Shown here piece by piece: positions 38,774 to 52,663 of a DNA stretch of 64,000 nt. Made by a program: the position numbers and the translations under genes. The stretch's first letter is position 1; every line of letters begins with the position of its first letter. Origin of the DNA: Sarcocystis neurona (lineage: Eukaryota > Apicomplexa > Conoidasida > Eucoccidiorida > Sarcocystidae); contig KL647293.1 of NCBI GenBank assembly GCA_000727475.1, positions 3,592,724 through 3,656,723 of the forward strand, written 5' to 3'. Below the pieces are notes generated by a model that did not search any database, was not told where the DNA came from, and saw only the letters and a list, made by a program, of their open reading frames with translations.

Positions 38774-39919
38774 GTACTGGAACAGCAATGGTGCACAACT
38801 CTTTGAGTAGTCGACTAATGTCAGATAGAGCAGCAACTGAGAGTTCCCTGCAAGACTGCTTGTGGAAGCTCTGCTAAAGACTCAGCTTGCCTCCCTGTTG
38901 CGGCAGTTTACAGGATTTCGATACGTATAAATATGTGCGTAGTATGTCTTCACCAGTACACATGTACCGCCGCACATGTGTTTGTTCATTTGCACCAACC
39001 CTTGATTCTGTGTGTGTCCAGCTTTATGGTGGTAAGAGCCGGTTCCTGTGAGTCTCTCCGCAGAACGCTACACGCATGCTCGCACGTAGATATATATGGA
39101 TCAGTACCTCGAGTTAAACTGTTTCACGAGCAGCTACTTGTGTAGTTGTGCAGAAGAAACTACCAACTTGTACCTTTCGAAGGTACAAGCGTATGTCTTA
39201 AGTGTACAGTTGTGTGAGGAGAAGTAGACCAATTTAAGCGTGTTCAAAGTCAGTTAAGTTTTTGTGAACTTACCTGACTACACACATACGCTCAAAAGCG
39301 CCACTGTAGCTATGTTGGCGTGTGAGGGTGTACACATGCATCAGCAGGATACATGACACGCACACACGATATAGCTTTGCCTCCATCCGTGTAAACATTC
39401 ATGTAGCCATAAATGTGTATCGAACTGCCTGCGAAAACTGACGCGTGCCAATAAATACACGAGTATCCCTATATAGCAATCTGTCCACACGGAAGTTCGT
39501 TTGCGCACGTGAATGCAAACGACAGGGTGACTGCTGGTGTACGGGTCCGTTTGACAGAGACGTCGGGATGACTTGCAGAGCCGTCTGTCTTTGTAGTACT
39601 GTCGTCTGGTGTGATGTCCTGTGTTGCCGTCTCCTCGTGTAGACTACAGATACTCCTATGGACGAACTACGAGAACAACATTTCGTTGTTGTTAACTTCA
39701 CGACCATACGCAGCTCTACACACTTTCTACGCTCATAGGGTCAAATTTTGTATCCGGGCGATGTGAAACGTAGGCAGCCGTGTGACACAGCGTTAAAGAC
39801 ACAAACGTGCAAATACTGCCGGAATACCTCGCCTTGCAAGTGATAGTACGCGGTTGTCAGTATGCATTCTTCAAGCCCAGCCTTGTACGCATATATATGA
39901 GACGACGCAGGTTGCCACT
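38774..39919. other. Intergenic stretch, nothing firm
   Basis: The stretch contains a 29-codon ATG frame near 38788 and several CA-type repeats. A few possible tiny exons have consensus-like ends (for example the bases before GTATAA near 38930) but cannot be placed in a model. Confidence 0.35.
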
Positions 39920-42900
39920 ATGCGTAAAGCTGCCCGTATACACATATGGGGAAGCCAGCCGTGCTGCCTGTGCTACTGCCGTACAGGATCTCAGAAAGAG
40001 AATTTCAACACACCAGTACGTCGTGGACATAAATCCCACCGGTAGGTCTTGTAGAGAATGCATTTGCAACGCTGAGCAAATTCGGGCCCACATCTTAATG
40101 TCTGCGTTCATCGCTACGTACAGAAATGCGTATATATACTACATAAACATGCACATATAGAAGAAAAATCGGACAGAAACGTATGTATAGAAGCCTTAAA
40201 GTGTATAGAGTCGCACCTGTGTGCTTCGTCGCGCATACAGATGTGCAGGTCCACAGACAAACGCCTATGTCGGTGTACGTTTCGAAATATCGCCGTGTAG
40301 GCAGATGCTTACATGCGCAACTGTGTATGCATGGAAACGTCGCATATACACGCACGTGGTACATATATGTATATGTATATAGAGTTGAGATAGCTTTAGC
40401 GGGAAGGTACGTACGTGCACGCACAGGTAGAAATGCCTATACACATATATATTTGTATGCGTCGTAATAACGAAGTCTCACGTTTATGGGTGCGTTCAAG
40501 CGAAAGTACGTACACATACATGAATGGGTCTTCAAGCACGAGTTCCTCTACATGCTCACTCTTTCTTAACAAACGCATACAGATCTGAGGGCCTATATGA
40601 ACTCAATCAGCTCTGTTTCACTTCAATGCAGTAAGCAACGAGTGCCGGATACGCAACTCCTTCACTGCTCCCCTTCTTTGCAGTTCTAAACGTGTGCAGG
40701 ATTCCAGGCCGGTAATACGCTTAGGCAGTTGCAAGCGGAAAGAGCGTGCACAAACTCGGAGAGCCGTGGAGTACACTCACCTTGAAAAGAAGTGTGACGC
40801 AAGCATCTCTCTGTGAATTTCCTGCTTCGTCTACGTGACAGCCAAACGTGTGCATGCGTATCACATTCACCTACACGTGGGATGCGCAAACGCTTTTCTG
40901 CCTGTGGTGCCACCTGCCTGACAAAAGGGGGCGTAGCAGCTGCAAGCGTGGTCGTCGCAACGTCATACAGGCACACGGACAGACAGAAAGACAGACAGAC
41001 AGACAGACACACACACACACACATATGCAGACACACGCACGCAAGCTTACTTGTACAATCCACTAGATTTGCATATTTCTGATCTGTCTCTCTGCCTATC
41101 TTCTTCACCGCATATTCGATGTATGCGCGTGTTTGCATGGATGTGTTGTTGTGCGCCAGTGCACCTTCAAGTGCCTTATACACGTGCTGGAATACGTGCT
41201 CACTGCTTCTGCCTCTGCCTCTAAACGTGGACGCGTGTCATCGTATGCGGTGCCCACTAAAGTAGAAGGGCAACGCGCGGAATACTGGCGGAGACAAAAA
41301 ACAGTAAGGTCGACTGTTGGAAGAAATCGATGAATATGGTGTGGTGATTTCTCCTGCAGACGATGGCCAACGTGCACTGGGGCGAGAAGACGTGCTTCCC
41401 AACACGGTGCCGGAGAATGTTGCTACCCGCGCTGCTGCGAATTGACCTCCCACCTGTTGTATAAGCAGTTTGCTGTCAGACTTGATTGAACCTGCGCCTA
41501 CAAACACCTACACGTGTAAAGATACACGAACGTGTATAGATTTGTATGCGTGTGGACAGAGTTGTAGTCATATACACATCTGCGTAGCTAGGTACATATA
41601 CAGGTGTGCACGCACATGCAGAAATATTTAATTACATGCAAATATACACATACGTACACAATCACAGCGTTACGTGTGTATATATATATATATACGTAAA
41701 TATATGTATATACTTGTACAAAGCAATACCTTCCTCAATATATGTGGAACTGCTTTATTGTCACACTTGTACACTATTGTGTATTCGCATTGTCAACCTA
41801 CCAACAGCTTGAAGCGAGGTGTACACAGTGACGTGTGCTTCCGCAGCGTCTGCTGAATTTTTTCCTTCTCACTAAGACGGGCCTGCTAAATTACCAGCTA
41901 ATGCTTGTCTTGAAGTAGAAATACGCGTACGTCTTCTCCCAACAAATCTCTGTCTCTGTGTCTGTATGCACATCTGCATATTCATATATTTTTGTCACCT
42001 GCTGAGAGTATGTATATATAGGTGTATGTATGTATATATATACACACATACGCGCAGATCAATATAAATTGTGACCTACTGAGCATATATATATATATAT
42101 ATACTATTTGTATAAGTGCATGTATAATTCTCTAGGGAGCACGTACGCATGAACGCATACCCTAAATTTTGTGTAGTATCAGGCGTAGTGCGTGGATTGC
42201 GCGCTTCTTTTCGGGCTGAATCGATAGTTAAAACTTTGCTGATGAACACCTCGCGTCTCCAGGACTAAACCAGAGAAGCAAACACACACGATATACAGAC
42301 TTTTCCCATTTGCCAATCCAGATTGAATATTTCCACACTGTGCTCGATAAACGACCGCGCTCGGGAGGCGTCTCGATATGGATAACTGAAGGTTCAAAGT
42401 GAACATCTGGCGACGCTATATCACCCGTCTCCCTTTATATTCTAGTTATACCTGTATTCGCATCCCTGCGGAGAAGCACTTCTCCCTCTGTGCTCTGTCT
42501 CGTGTTACACACGTATGCGGATAGTGCGTAGAACGAGTGCGTCGGTCAACGCGGTGTCGGAACTTTCAACATCAGTACCGTGCTCAATCGGAAAGGCTTA
42601 CGTAAAAAGGCCTGTTTCTGCATGTGTACGCGGGTGTGGGCACATATGCGTATATACGTATATATACAACTGTATACTTGAATTCGTGCACACGAATATT
42701 TTTCAATACTTGATAGGCTTCGTCCGGAAATCTAACTGTGCCACTCTGGCGCACGCGGCACTTCAACGTGTGTAGTCGTGTGCAGAGTCTCACCAGCGCG
42801 CACGACACACAGACGCTCTCAGGCGCGCATACGTCTACAGAGAAGGGCGAAAAAGTAGAAGTGAAGATTTGTACATCTGTACATGTATATAGGTGTATAA

Positions 42901-45900
42901 TTTTATCTTTGTATACATCCCCCCTGTGCATATGTCGCGCGTGTGTGTGCCTGTCTTTACTCATTCACACACTGGACATGTTTGTTTGTCTTTCGCTGGC
43001 TGCCGAGCCGCTGGCTGCAAAGCAGCTGTTCGGCTGCGCAGGTCGGCGTAATGCACAAGGATGGAACTCGCTCGTATTTCTCGCAGGTCGAGATGTGATT
43101 TGTGTGTGACTGGTGTCCCCGTTCTTCGTCGCAGTAACTACCTCTGCGCTGCGCGACGTTCACAACCAGCGGCCAGAATCGCGCGTGCAAGCGAAAAATC
43201 GCTCTTAAGTATCCCAGTGTGTGGGGGTTGAACGGCCCCGTATTCATGCTCCTGTTCATGATTCAAACCGTTCTGTTGGGTGGGACCGTGCAGGAACCCA
43301 CAACTTTGCTCCGCAGCATATACGTGTGTTTGTGGGTATCTCCGTATGTAGAGACGTATGTGTGTAGGAGCAAGCGGAAACTTTCAAAAGCGTAAAGGCT
43401 TATAACGCATGTGACTATCTCACGTTCGCCACTAGTCCTTAGAAGCCCAAAGGCTTTCACGTGGAGCGCAGGGGATTTTAGCTACACTGCAATTTATGCG
43501 CAGAACTCCTTAGTCCATCCTTGGGTGAATACACCGCATGCAGGTAGAGGTGCGTGCAGAAGGCACCTAGACGCTACTTTTGTGTGCAGCTATTTATCGA
43601 ACTAAATCCATACTCTCCAGAACTATACGTGTACGCAAGTAATTACATGCATGAGGGTGTAAATGCCCAAATACGTTTGCGTAGGGATCTACACGGCGTT
43701 AGGTACACGCGCAAGCGAGAGCACTGTTGCATAGAGGCACGCGTCCCGCGTTAAATGTGATGCACGTATGCACGCAAAGATTCGGTTTTCCACATAGCGC
43801 CCCGTGTACGCGCACGTCAAAAATAAATAACTCTGTACCTACCTCCCTACATAGCTGCACGTGTATATATATATATGTGCGTATATGCACATCTTCTCAA
43901 AGACCTCTATATCTAGAGATCTACAAGTTTGTACGTACGTCTAGTAGTTACTGTGAACGTACATCACATTTTGAGGATCCGTGCGTGTACACGTACAGAT
44001 GTACACATGTTCTCACATTGCAACGTGTCAATTTGTGCGAAGGCTTCCGGCACTCCCGCTGCTCACAGTACACACGCACATACATACGTATAGATAGGCG
44101 TGTAGATACAGATATATACAGATATGCGTGTACGTGCATTGATGCATGCGCGTGATAACACTACGACGGTTACCACGATGAGAAGTCCTCATTCCCGCAA
44201 AATTACATATTTATACGGCGGCGTAGCCAGCAAATCATTCAGAGCAGCACTGCGTATCTCCCCCCGCTGCAACACATATTTTGCGTCGGTGGGAATTTGA
44301 ATCTCTTTACTCTCTCCTCCCTTTTCTAATACTACGGTAACTGTTTTCGTGTTGGATGCTGGCAGTCCTCTGTATGCGTGTGCGTGTGTTTGTTTGTGTA
44401 TGTGTTTCTCTACACATGTCAGCGTCTCCCTCCCCGCTAAATAGTAGTCAACGTCGTGAGAACTCCTCAGCGGCGTGCAGTGCAGCTATTGAAAGCTGCA
44501 CGCGGCAGCAATGTTTCACATATATGAAGAACCACAAACGCGCGGTGGAATGTTGATTCACTGCGGGCGTAGAGAAATGCATCTCGTGCACGCAACAGAG
44601 AACAGCAAATCCACGTTATGAAGCGTCCTCGTTGCGGCAGGCGACGCGGATTAGAAACGCGAATGGAGAGAGTTATACACGCGCGCATTACACACATGAT
44701 AAAGGGAAGGAAGGCACCACGTGCACGCATTGAAAATAAATGCTGACTGCGCCTTCTGCAGTGTAAACATTGGCGGCTGCAGCTAACGCGGCAGCTACCA
44801 CAACTCCAGACACACTACCTCTAGATCTTTTTCACGCGTGCACTGACTAGCGACTGGTGCACACGCCTGAAAGATGCGCGCGCAAGTGCGTGCGTACTGA
44901 CAAGTATTGACACTGCGTGTTTCAAATGTCTACATTTGAAAGGGACGCGTCTGGCAATATCTTAAATATTTTGCAGTGCTCCTCCTCGAGTTTCCTCGTT
45001 CTACTCGCACCACTGTATGGGCTACGCCGAAGTGGTTCTCACACGTGAAGCTGTCCGGCAATTCACTGAAGCTCCTGGGGTGTGTGTGTGTGTGTGGGTT
45101 GATGGTTACACGGCTGCGTGCGTTTAAAAATTGTGTCGCGATAAGCAGGCGTCAACACGTGCTGTACAGATGTGTCAGCAGAGTGTTTAGCCGCACGCAT
45201 CATTGCACTAACTAGAACGCGTAGAAGTTGCTACAAGTGTCTACCTGCATACACCACGAGTGGACTAGTAAATACACTCGATGAACGACTACCGCTATGA
45301 AGACGCCCATGGAACATATTCTAGGTGCCTGCGAAAGCGCTGACGAGACGAAGCACTGCACTGGCTTGATGCCCATTTGCTGGAGCAGAAGCATCTGCTA
45401 CACAGGAGCCTCCGAATGTGGACAAGGAACACCACCGAGGCCATCAGCCATTTGAACTATGCTCGAAATACTTGTTGCAAAAAGAGCGTCACATGAATTT
45501 GGATGCTTAGGAAGCAGCGGTGCACGCACGTGAGAAATTCGCTGGAGCACATGCAGAATCGAGGCATGTGCACGCAGAGAGTGGACGGCGAAGAAGCTTG
45601 TTCGGCAGGTGGGGCAGGCTTTTGTGCTGCCGCGCCATCAACGCAGCAGCAGAGACGCACACAGAATCAGCAGCAACCCACGTATGGTATGGCGGCAGCC
45701 GACACATGCAACACGCGGCATCCCCCGGTGCACGTTGCATACGGTGGCAGCACACCCATGCGTCAAACGGCAGCAGTGTGCGTGGAAACGCCGGGGCAGC
45801 GCAGCAGTCAACGTGACAGATGCAGCAGAGGCATGACCGACGCGACAGCAGAAGTGTGTACATACGTAACGTAAAGTCTACAGACCTCTGCGCGTATATG

Positions 45901-47619
45901 ATGAATATATGTCTATATGTACACGTACGCCCAGAGAGATGCTGACCCTGTGCAGCAGCGCCACGCCTGCGCCAGCAGCAGCAGGACGCGCAGAGACACG
46001 TGCGACTCAAGAAACTGCACCAGCGCTGCAGAACGTCCCCCCTGACACACGAACAGCAGCAGCATCGAGTGGGACCAGCAGATGCACGCGCGCTCAGCAA
46101 AACAGCAACATTCTTATGGTGGAGCAGCAAACGCGAGTGCAAGATTCGGTGACCCTAAATACACTGCAACAAATGTAAGGAGCTGCTGCAACAGCAACGC
46201 CGGTAAAAGCTCTTCCTTGTCTTCTCCACCTGCATTCCATCTGCACCATCTGTTCATGCGCAGAAAGAAAACTCGTTTTCCGTCCGTTCTCCTCTTCCTT
46301 ACCTCCTTCCTACACTCTTCCTCTCCTTTTTTTCGTCTCTTGGGTTTTCTTCGGTCTTCTGCTGCTTCTGCTGTGGTGCCCCTTCTCAGTTAAACCTTCC
46401 CGTCGCCGCTTTTGCTCTTCTGGTGTTCCTTCGAGTGTTTAGGACTATTTTTCCTTAACGTGCCTCTACTCTTGAGTTATTCTGTCTCCTATGTTCCCTT
46501 CCTCTCCTCGTCTCTGCTTCTCCTGTTCCCACGCCGTCTATACTGCTCGCTGCACACCTGGGAGCTATAGACATCCGTGAGATTGCCCCTGGGGCCTCGG
46601 CCACTCGCCGTCGAGCCCACGCAACTTCCACGCGAAAAATACGTTACCGACAAAACAGCTGAAGACCCCTTTCCCGGTGAAAACACAGTGCATCGCAGCA
46701 TGCAGAAAGCTGCTGCTGGTAAAATGCAGCACGCAAGACAAGATGGGCAAGAACCGCGCAGCTGTTGCATGCAGTGCTCTGCTGCAGTCTACGTAGCCGG
46801 CGTCCACATCGATACAAAATTCACGCGCACACGTTGACGTGTCTTCAGGGAGACAGAGAGACGGGAACTCTATCTCCATCACACCCCGAGAGACACACAA
46901 AGGTGCATGCAGTTTCTTCAATTCAAAAACAGACTCAAGGCAGTAAACAAACACTCCCACTTCGTAGGCCTTCTCTCACAAATTCATAACATTTCTTCCA
47001 AAATTCTCGCGCGTCGCATATACACATGCGTCGACTGTTTCTACAGGGCAGCACCCTTCCACGTCGTCGCCCCGTCACGGAACAAGCAGACGCGCATCGG
47101 TGTACAAAGTCAGGACGTACAGAAATTTTACGTATCTCCCCCAATAAAAAGGCGCTGCATCAGCTATACCACAACGACACACTCAAAGGCATGCGAGCCC
47201 CTGCAGACTACCATATGACATATAAACAGAGACGTACACATCCGTACTGTTCGTGCGAAACCTGTTTGCGTGTGTGACAAACACACACACATGTATCCAC
47301 GCGTACATTGCTTTCTCCTCCTTTTTTCGTCTCCTTTCCCTGTATTTATTTTCTTTGAATGATACAAAGAGAGGCGTGGTCTCCGAGACACGAAACTATA
47401 GAACGCTGCCGCCTGCCGCACACGCGAGCCCGCAGTGGTGAGGGAAGGAGAAGCCCCCAGAAGGGGAGAGGAAGCGAAGGACGACGCAGAAGAAGAGGAA
47501 GCGCGAGCAGCAGGGAAGAAGAAGAACACCAAGACATAGGAAGATACGTGGATGAAAGCACGAAGGCAGAAAGAGGAAGGTCAACTGCGTCGAATAAATG
47601 CGAGACAGAGAACATGTAG
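39920..47619 (+). CDS. Probable RNA-binding protein: RRM-like core, Ala/Gln-rich middle, Arg/Glu-rich tail
   Basis: Six exons chain in phase: 39920-40041 (ATG), 40583-40630, 44977-45079, 45511-45608, 45956-46174 and 47436-47619 (TAG). They give 257 residues. Residues of about 43-91 resemble the middle of an RNA-recognition motif: helix 1 (EGLYELNQLCF), strand 2, then RNP1-like strand 3 (CMGYAEVVL) and helix 2 (TREAVRQF). The usual first strand with RNP2 is not evident, so the domain is incomplete in this model. Exon 45956-46174 is CAG-rich and is read as Ala/Thr/Gln. The last exon is Arg/Ser/Glu-rich, like tails of splicing-type RNA-binding proteins. Donors include GTAGGT, GTAAGC, GTGTGT, GTGGGG and GTAAGG. 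Alternatives exist: the last exon in phase 1 would end at 47539 with an Ala/Glu/Lys-rich tail, and protein-like open frames at 46577-46837 and 46907-47218 could be extra exons. The stop lies 13 bp from the stop of the opposing gene. Confidence 0.4.
40978..41024. repeat. (GACA)n/(CA)n microsatellite
   Basis: Repeated GACA units pass directly into (CA)n. It lies in the long intron 40631-44976 of the RRM-like gene. Confidence 0.85.
41238..41507. other. Protein-like open frames on both strands, unresolved
   Basis: The minus strand is open for 89 codons with a Ser/Ala/Gly-rich composition. The plus strand shows a donor GTAAGG at about 41305 and an acceptor CTCCTGCAG at 41360 followed by about 28 protein-like codons. 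One strand is probably a shadow of the other. I cannot tell which is real, or whether either is. Confidence 0.2.
45600..46174 (+). repeat. CAG-rich triplet region on the coding strand
   Basis: CAG/GCA/AGC triplets dominate. All three plus frames look protein-like (Gln-, Ala- or Ser-rich), so composition alone cannot choose the frame. Splice phase favours the Ala/Thr/Gln frame used in the RRM-like gene model. Confidence 0.6.
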
Positions 47620-47632
47620 AACAACAAAGCTC

Positions 47633-50600
47633 CTACAGCTGCGTAGCGTCATCCCCGCATGCGTACTCAATCGTGTACATCCTTGCCATAGACTGGAACC
47701 CCCGGATATCACCCGATCGAATTAAATTTCCTGCAGAAGGCCACACACACACACCGCGCACAATTGCGCATTCTATTTCAACACGTAACGTGTTACAAGT
47801 GTATATATACATACACGCGTACACACACAAATACATTCTTTCCGTAAGAGACACACTGACGTATGTACGTACATGTACGAACAAGGTACAAAAGCACCTG
47901 CGCGTGGAGGGAGCATAAACGCAGCGAAGCAAGAAATATATATGTACGTATAGATATATATGTATGTAGCTACACACACATACGCATACAGTTACGAAGC
48001 AGACACAGACCAAAAATTCAGACGGACGTCTGCATAGAGACGTGCACATTATTTCTGTTATATAGGAAAATATTAGGAACACTCCGGCGTGTGTGCAGCT
48101 TTACTCCGGTCTAACAAGCCGCAGCTGCTGGCAAACCGCCAAAGACAAGGCACGGCTCGATCACAAAACAATGCAGTCCGTCAACCATATGCCCAAGTAA
48201 TGTGCCTGTCTCTCTCTATATATACATATACTTGTATGTGTATGTGCGAGTGGCGACTCATGCACACACCTATCGAAAAGACAACAAACGCAGCAGAACA
48301 GGGTCCACCCACCGCATACACACACGCTTGTATATATATATATATATGTACATACAGTGTACATGTCAATGAATATGGGCTTATTTACTCACATATATTT
48401 ACACACAGAGTACGTACATAAGCACACACAAATGTCCACGTATACAAACGTATGCATCCGTATTCAACTAGTTTCCTCCCTACCAGCTGAGGCAATACGC
48501 AGAAACCTATCACGTGTAGGAATAGGCATATGTGTAGAGACAGAGAGAGACACGTAGACACACACAACCGCAGAGGCACAAAAATCAAGAGATCTACCTA
48601 GTCTACAAAGAAAGGACGCACGTATCTGCAGATATACACTTATAATCCACAGCTCTCCTACTACGTCAGATAGAAGCGCCTGCGGAGTGTGTATACGTAG
48701 GGCTTTCTTCCTGCCCTGCGGCGTTGGTGAGTAGTGACAATGCGCTGTTCGAGCAGCGCAGCGGCGATTTGATAACGTTCTCCTACGACTACGCAGAGAT
48801 GTATGCATGCGCACATCCACAAGCAGACAATGTATGCACACATCTACGCGCAGCCACATATACCTACGCATACATACACATATACACAGATAGATACACA
48901 TAATACATACGTGTATATACGTCGTGGAGACAGGAAAAAGAATACGGTGTGGTCTGCAGAGAGGCGGAATGGGAGGACGGACGTAGAGAAATTAGCGAAG
49001 ACAGACGTGACAGACACATCGCTTCCCTTGCCTGCATCGCAGTTCAAAGGACTGTCTGCGTTGGGCTGGTCGAGCAGCGCCGCGATAGCTACACAAACAA
49101 AATGAATATTCCACGCCGGCGTCCAGCTTCCTTCCCTCAAGATATCCAGACACACCGCTCCTGCACACATAGATACGCACCCTCACATCAAACCGCACAT
49201 ATACACGCCACGTGCAAGTTCATCATATATACGGCAGTAGACACACATATTCATAGACAAGGACGTACACACGAGTAGAAAGGACGTCCTACGTGTACAA
49301 GGAAATCTTCGACTACAGCGAAGATCTCGCATATCCTCCCACGTCGAAAGGGAGTGTTACTTAGAAGCATTACACGCATGTACACATATGTCTACAAATA
49401 CGTGTACCTGCGCACACGCTCATACACACACGTCTATGTATGTTGTGTACCGACAAATTCCCGTCTATGTACCCGCATATGTATACGGAGCTGAACGAAG
49501 CCCATCCCCACACTTACACGTAGACATGTAGAGAAATACACAGAGAGAGACAGAAAGAGAAATGCAGAGAGATACAAAGCCACCAGTAGAGACATATATA
49601 TATATATATATATATGCACGCGTGATGCCCTACTTAGATTTTCCTGCTGCGTGCGTACGGACGAAGAAGAAGCATATAGTACATATCTAGATGTAGGCGT
49701 CTAGAAAGAAGGCAGCCTACCAGCTCCGACACTGACGAACGTGCATACACGTACGCACTTATGTTGGTATAAGAAAGATACACAGGAACACACACAACTA
49801 CACACACGTACGCGAAGATACGTAGACACTCATACGCAGATAGCGTACTTTTACGCACAGATCTGTGCACCTCCTGTTCTGACGTCTGCCGTGATATGGA
49901 AGCACGTCTATGCATGCACAAGTACACACGTGTGTACACAGATAGAAATCTCCGTACACTTACAAAGAAAAACGAGTACATATATCCAGATATTACGTCC
50001 AGACGTCTGCACCGAGATAGAAACAGCAACGCATACGAACACAGAAGAATGCATATGAACATTTTCAGAAGGCAAAAAATTCACTTGCCTGTCCAGATAT
50101 CTACACTGACATGGAAGCACACACGTAAACATATATATATGTATAAAGATGCATAGCAACATTCCACATTGACCACTAAAATAATAAACACGCATGTGTG
50201 CACTGCATAAAAGCTACTTGCGATATATATTCATGTATACATAAATATACAGACATACAAACACGCGTCCACCTGTATGCCTCTTTGGCAATTTACCTGT
50301 TCTAAAGTCGACGTTGGGGTGGAAACACTTCGTTAAGAAAGTCACTGTGGGCGGTGACAGCGGATACGACGGCGGGCAGGTGACCCGCAATTTCCATCTG
50401 CCGTTCTGAACACATAAAGGATTTACCGATGAGCAGATACACACACCATTCTCTATGCATATACGCATATGTGCACGTGTATATGCGCGTGTCTATACAT
50501 ATGTGTAGACACCTGCCTAGATAAACACATTCAAATATATACACATGCGTGTGTATACACTCACCGATGTACAGATATACACATCATTATCTATATATGA

Positions 50601-52632
50601 TTGCACACATGTCTACGTATATATATGCGCGTGTTTACACATATGTATAGATATTTGTCTAGATAAGCATGTGTATACGCACGCATGCGTATAGGTGTGT
50701 TCTCACACAGAGCCATTCACACAAAAGTACATATATATATATATGTAAAGGCCTTACACATCCGCAAAACACTGCGCATACAGTTCTGCAAAGGCAAATC
50801 GACAAAAGCTTCGGTGTGACTTTATGAAAAAAATACTGGAGAACCCGCCATCTCATATTGCGCATGTATAAATACACATGCAGAAATCTCGTTTCTCTTG
50901 TAAACACTTGTACAGAGAAAAGCGGTGTACTCAGCTGCAGATCTTCAGTAGAGTACAAGTTCAGATATAGCCATTTATATATACATCCATGTATACGTAT
51001 ATGGATATATATATAGATGTTCTTGTATTTGCGTGTATACAAGTATGTACATACATAGAGAGAGCGACTACACCGAGAGAGAAAACGTCTACTATATGGC
51101 TCTTTCGTGGTGTATAGGCTAGAATCTTTTCACGCTGGCGTCCTGTCAATGTGTCTACATAGATACTGTGTTCGCATAGAGAAGAAAGGCTACAGACAAG
51201 CTGTTCTGCGCAGTACTAAATAGGAAATACAGAACTCCTAAACCACACGGTTTCAGGAGTCACTGTGCGAACACAAACATTTGTACGAAAATAACGGGAC
51301 CGCCTAGCACCCGTTCATTGCCAGCAAATAGAATAGATACCTCATAGGGCGACTGCGCAGGGCCCGCGACGATTGCCGTCCATTCGTACAAGTTCTCCTC
51401 ACTAAAATCACACAACAGCAGCAGCAGCACACCGCAGCAGTGGTAAATAACACGCGAAGAAACTTCAGAGAAGCAGCATATTAAAGCATCAGCAAGTTTT
51501 TACAGCAAAGGCAGCAGGAAGTGTTCAACCCAGAAGCACCAAAGGTAGCATGTTCTGCCCAGCAACAAATGAAACAGCGACACAGCCGCGACTGCCGGGG
51601 CAGCAGGCAGGCCGCATTATGAGCAACAGCAGCAGCAGCGGCAAACCATGGGGGCGGAAAGAGGAAGAGCAGCACCAGCAGCAGCAGCAGCACAGCGCGA
51701 GCAGGAGCAAGTGGTCACATCGGCAGCTAATCAAGAGCAGGAGCACTACCACAGAAATCACAGCAAGAACAGCACCACAGATGCAGCCCACCGGGTCTCC
51801 TGACACCCAAAGCAGCACACCGACGGCAGCACCGGAATAGCAGCAGCAGCAGCGCCCGCTAAACGTAACGAATGCAGCAGCAAATACACACAAGAGCAGC
51901 AGCAACATACATACGACAGCTGCACTTTCAGCGAAGAAACACGCCCATAGTCTAGTAGGGACAGCACCAGCACCTTTTCACGCGGAAGCAGCGACAGCAG
52001 TACAGCCCACTGGTACTCAATGCAGTGAGTAGATCCATCAGCAGCGGCAGGAAATACTAGAAGGCAGCGGCAAAGATAAAAGATGTCAACAGCAGTAGAG
52101 TGCACCAGGTTTGAAGCAGCTGCACCAGCGGAGAGACCACGTCCACACAGCCAGCAACTGACGTCCCCACCGCAGCAGCCGTGTCTGCGGACACAGTTCG
52201 AAGCAGCATCTCTTCAGGACTCACGTGACCAGAAAGTGTTTGACTACTCATACGTGCATACACAAATAAATAAACTGATGTATGCGTAGATTAAAATGCA
52301 TGTTGTATTAACCCACACGCAGATCGTCAGTCAACGTGCAAAGCGCAGTCAACGCCGCGCCTCAGTCTACGTTCCTCCCTCTCGCTGGACGTCAACACAC
52401 ACCTATACACACACGCGTACATGAATATATATATATATATATATATTTATACGGCAATGCGTACACTGTACCTCTGCCTCTCTCTTTGTATAGTGAGGAC
52501 ACGAGTGTGTACAAGTCGTTGCGTCAACGAGTCAATAAAAAATCTGTCCTACAGTTCCACAGGTCACCAGAAGACAGTTTTTGCTCCTTCCTTCCCCACT
52601 GCGTATCTGCACACACAGATATGTAGGCTCCG

Positions 52633-52663
<31 letters not shown>

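Noticed and set aside
46577..47277. Protein-like plus frames between the last two exons of the RRM-like gene
   Set aside because: Several frames look equally good and none has acceptor and donor phases that fit the flanking exons. Left as possible missed exons.
51550..51840. 96-codon plus-strand Gln/Ser/Thr-rich frame
   Set aside because: It falls in PEX4 intron 1 on the strand opposite to the gene and follows the CAG repeat. The bias is explained without a gene.
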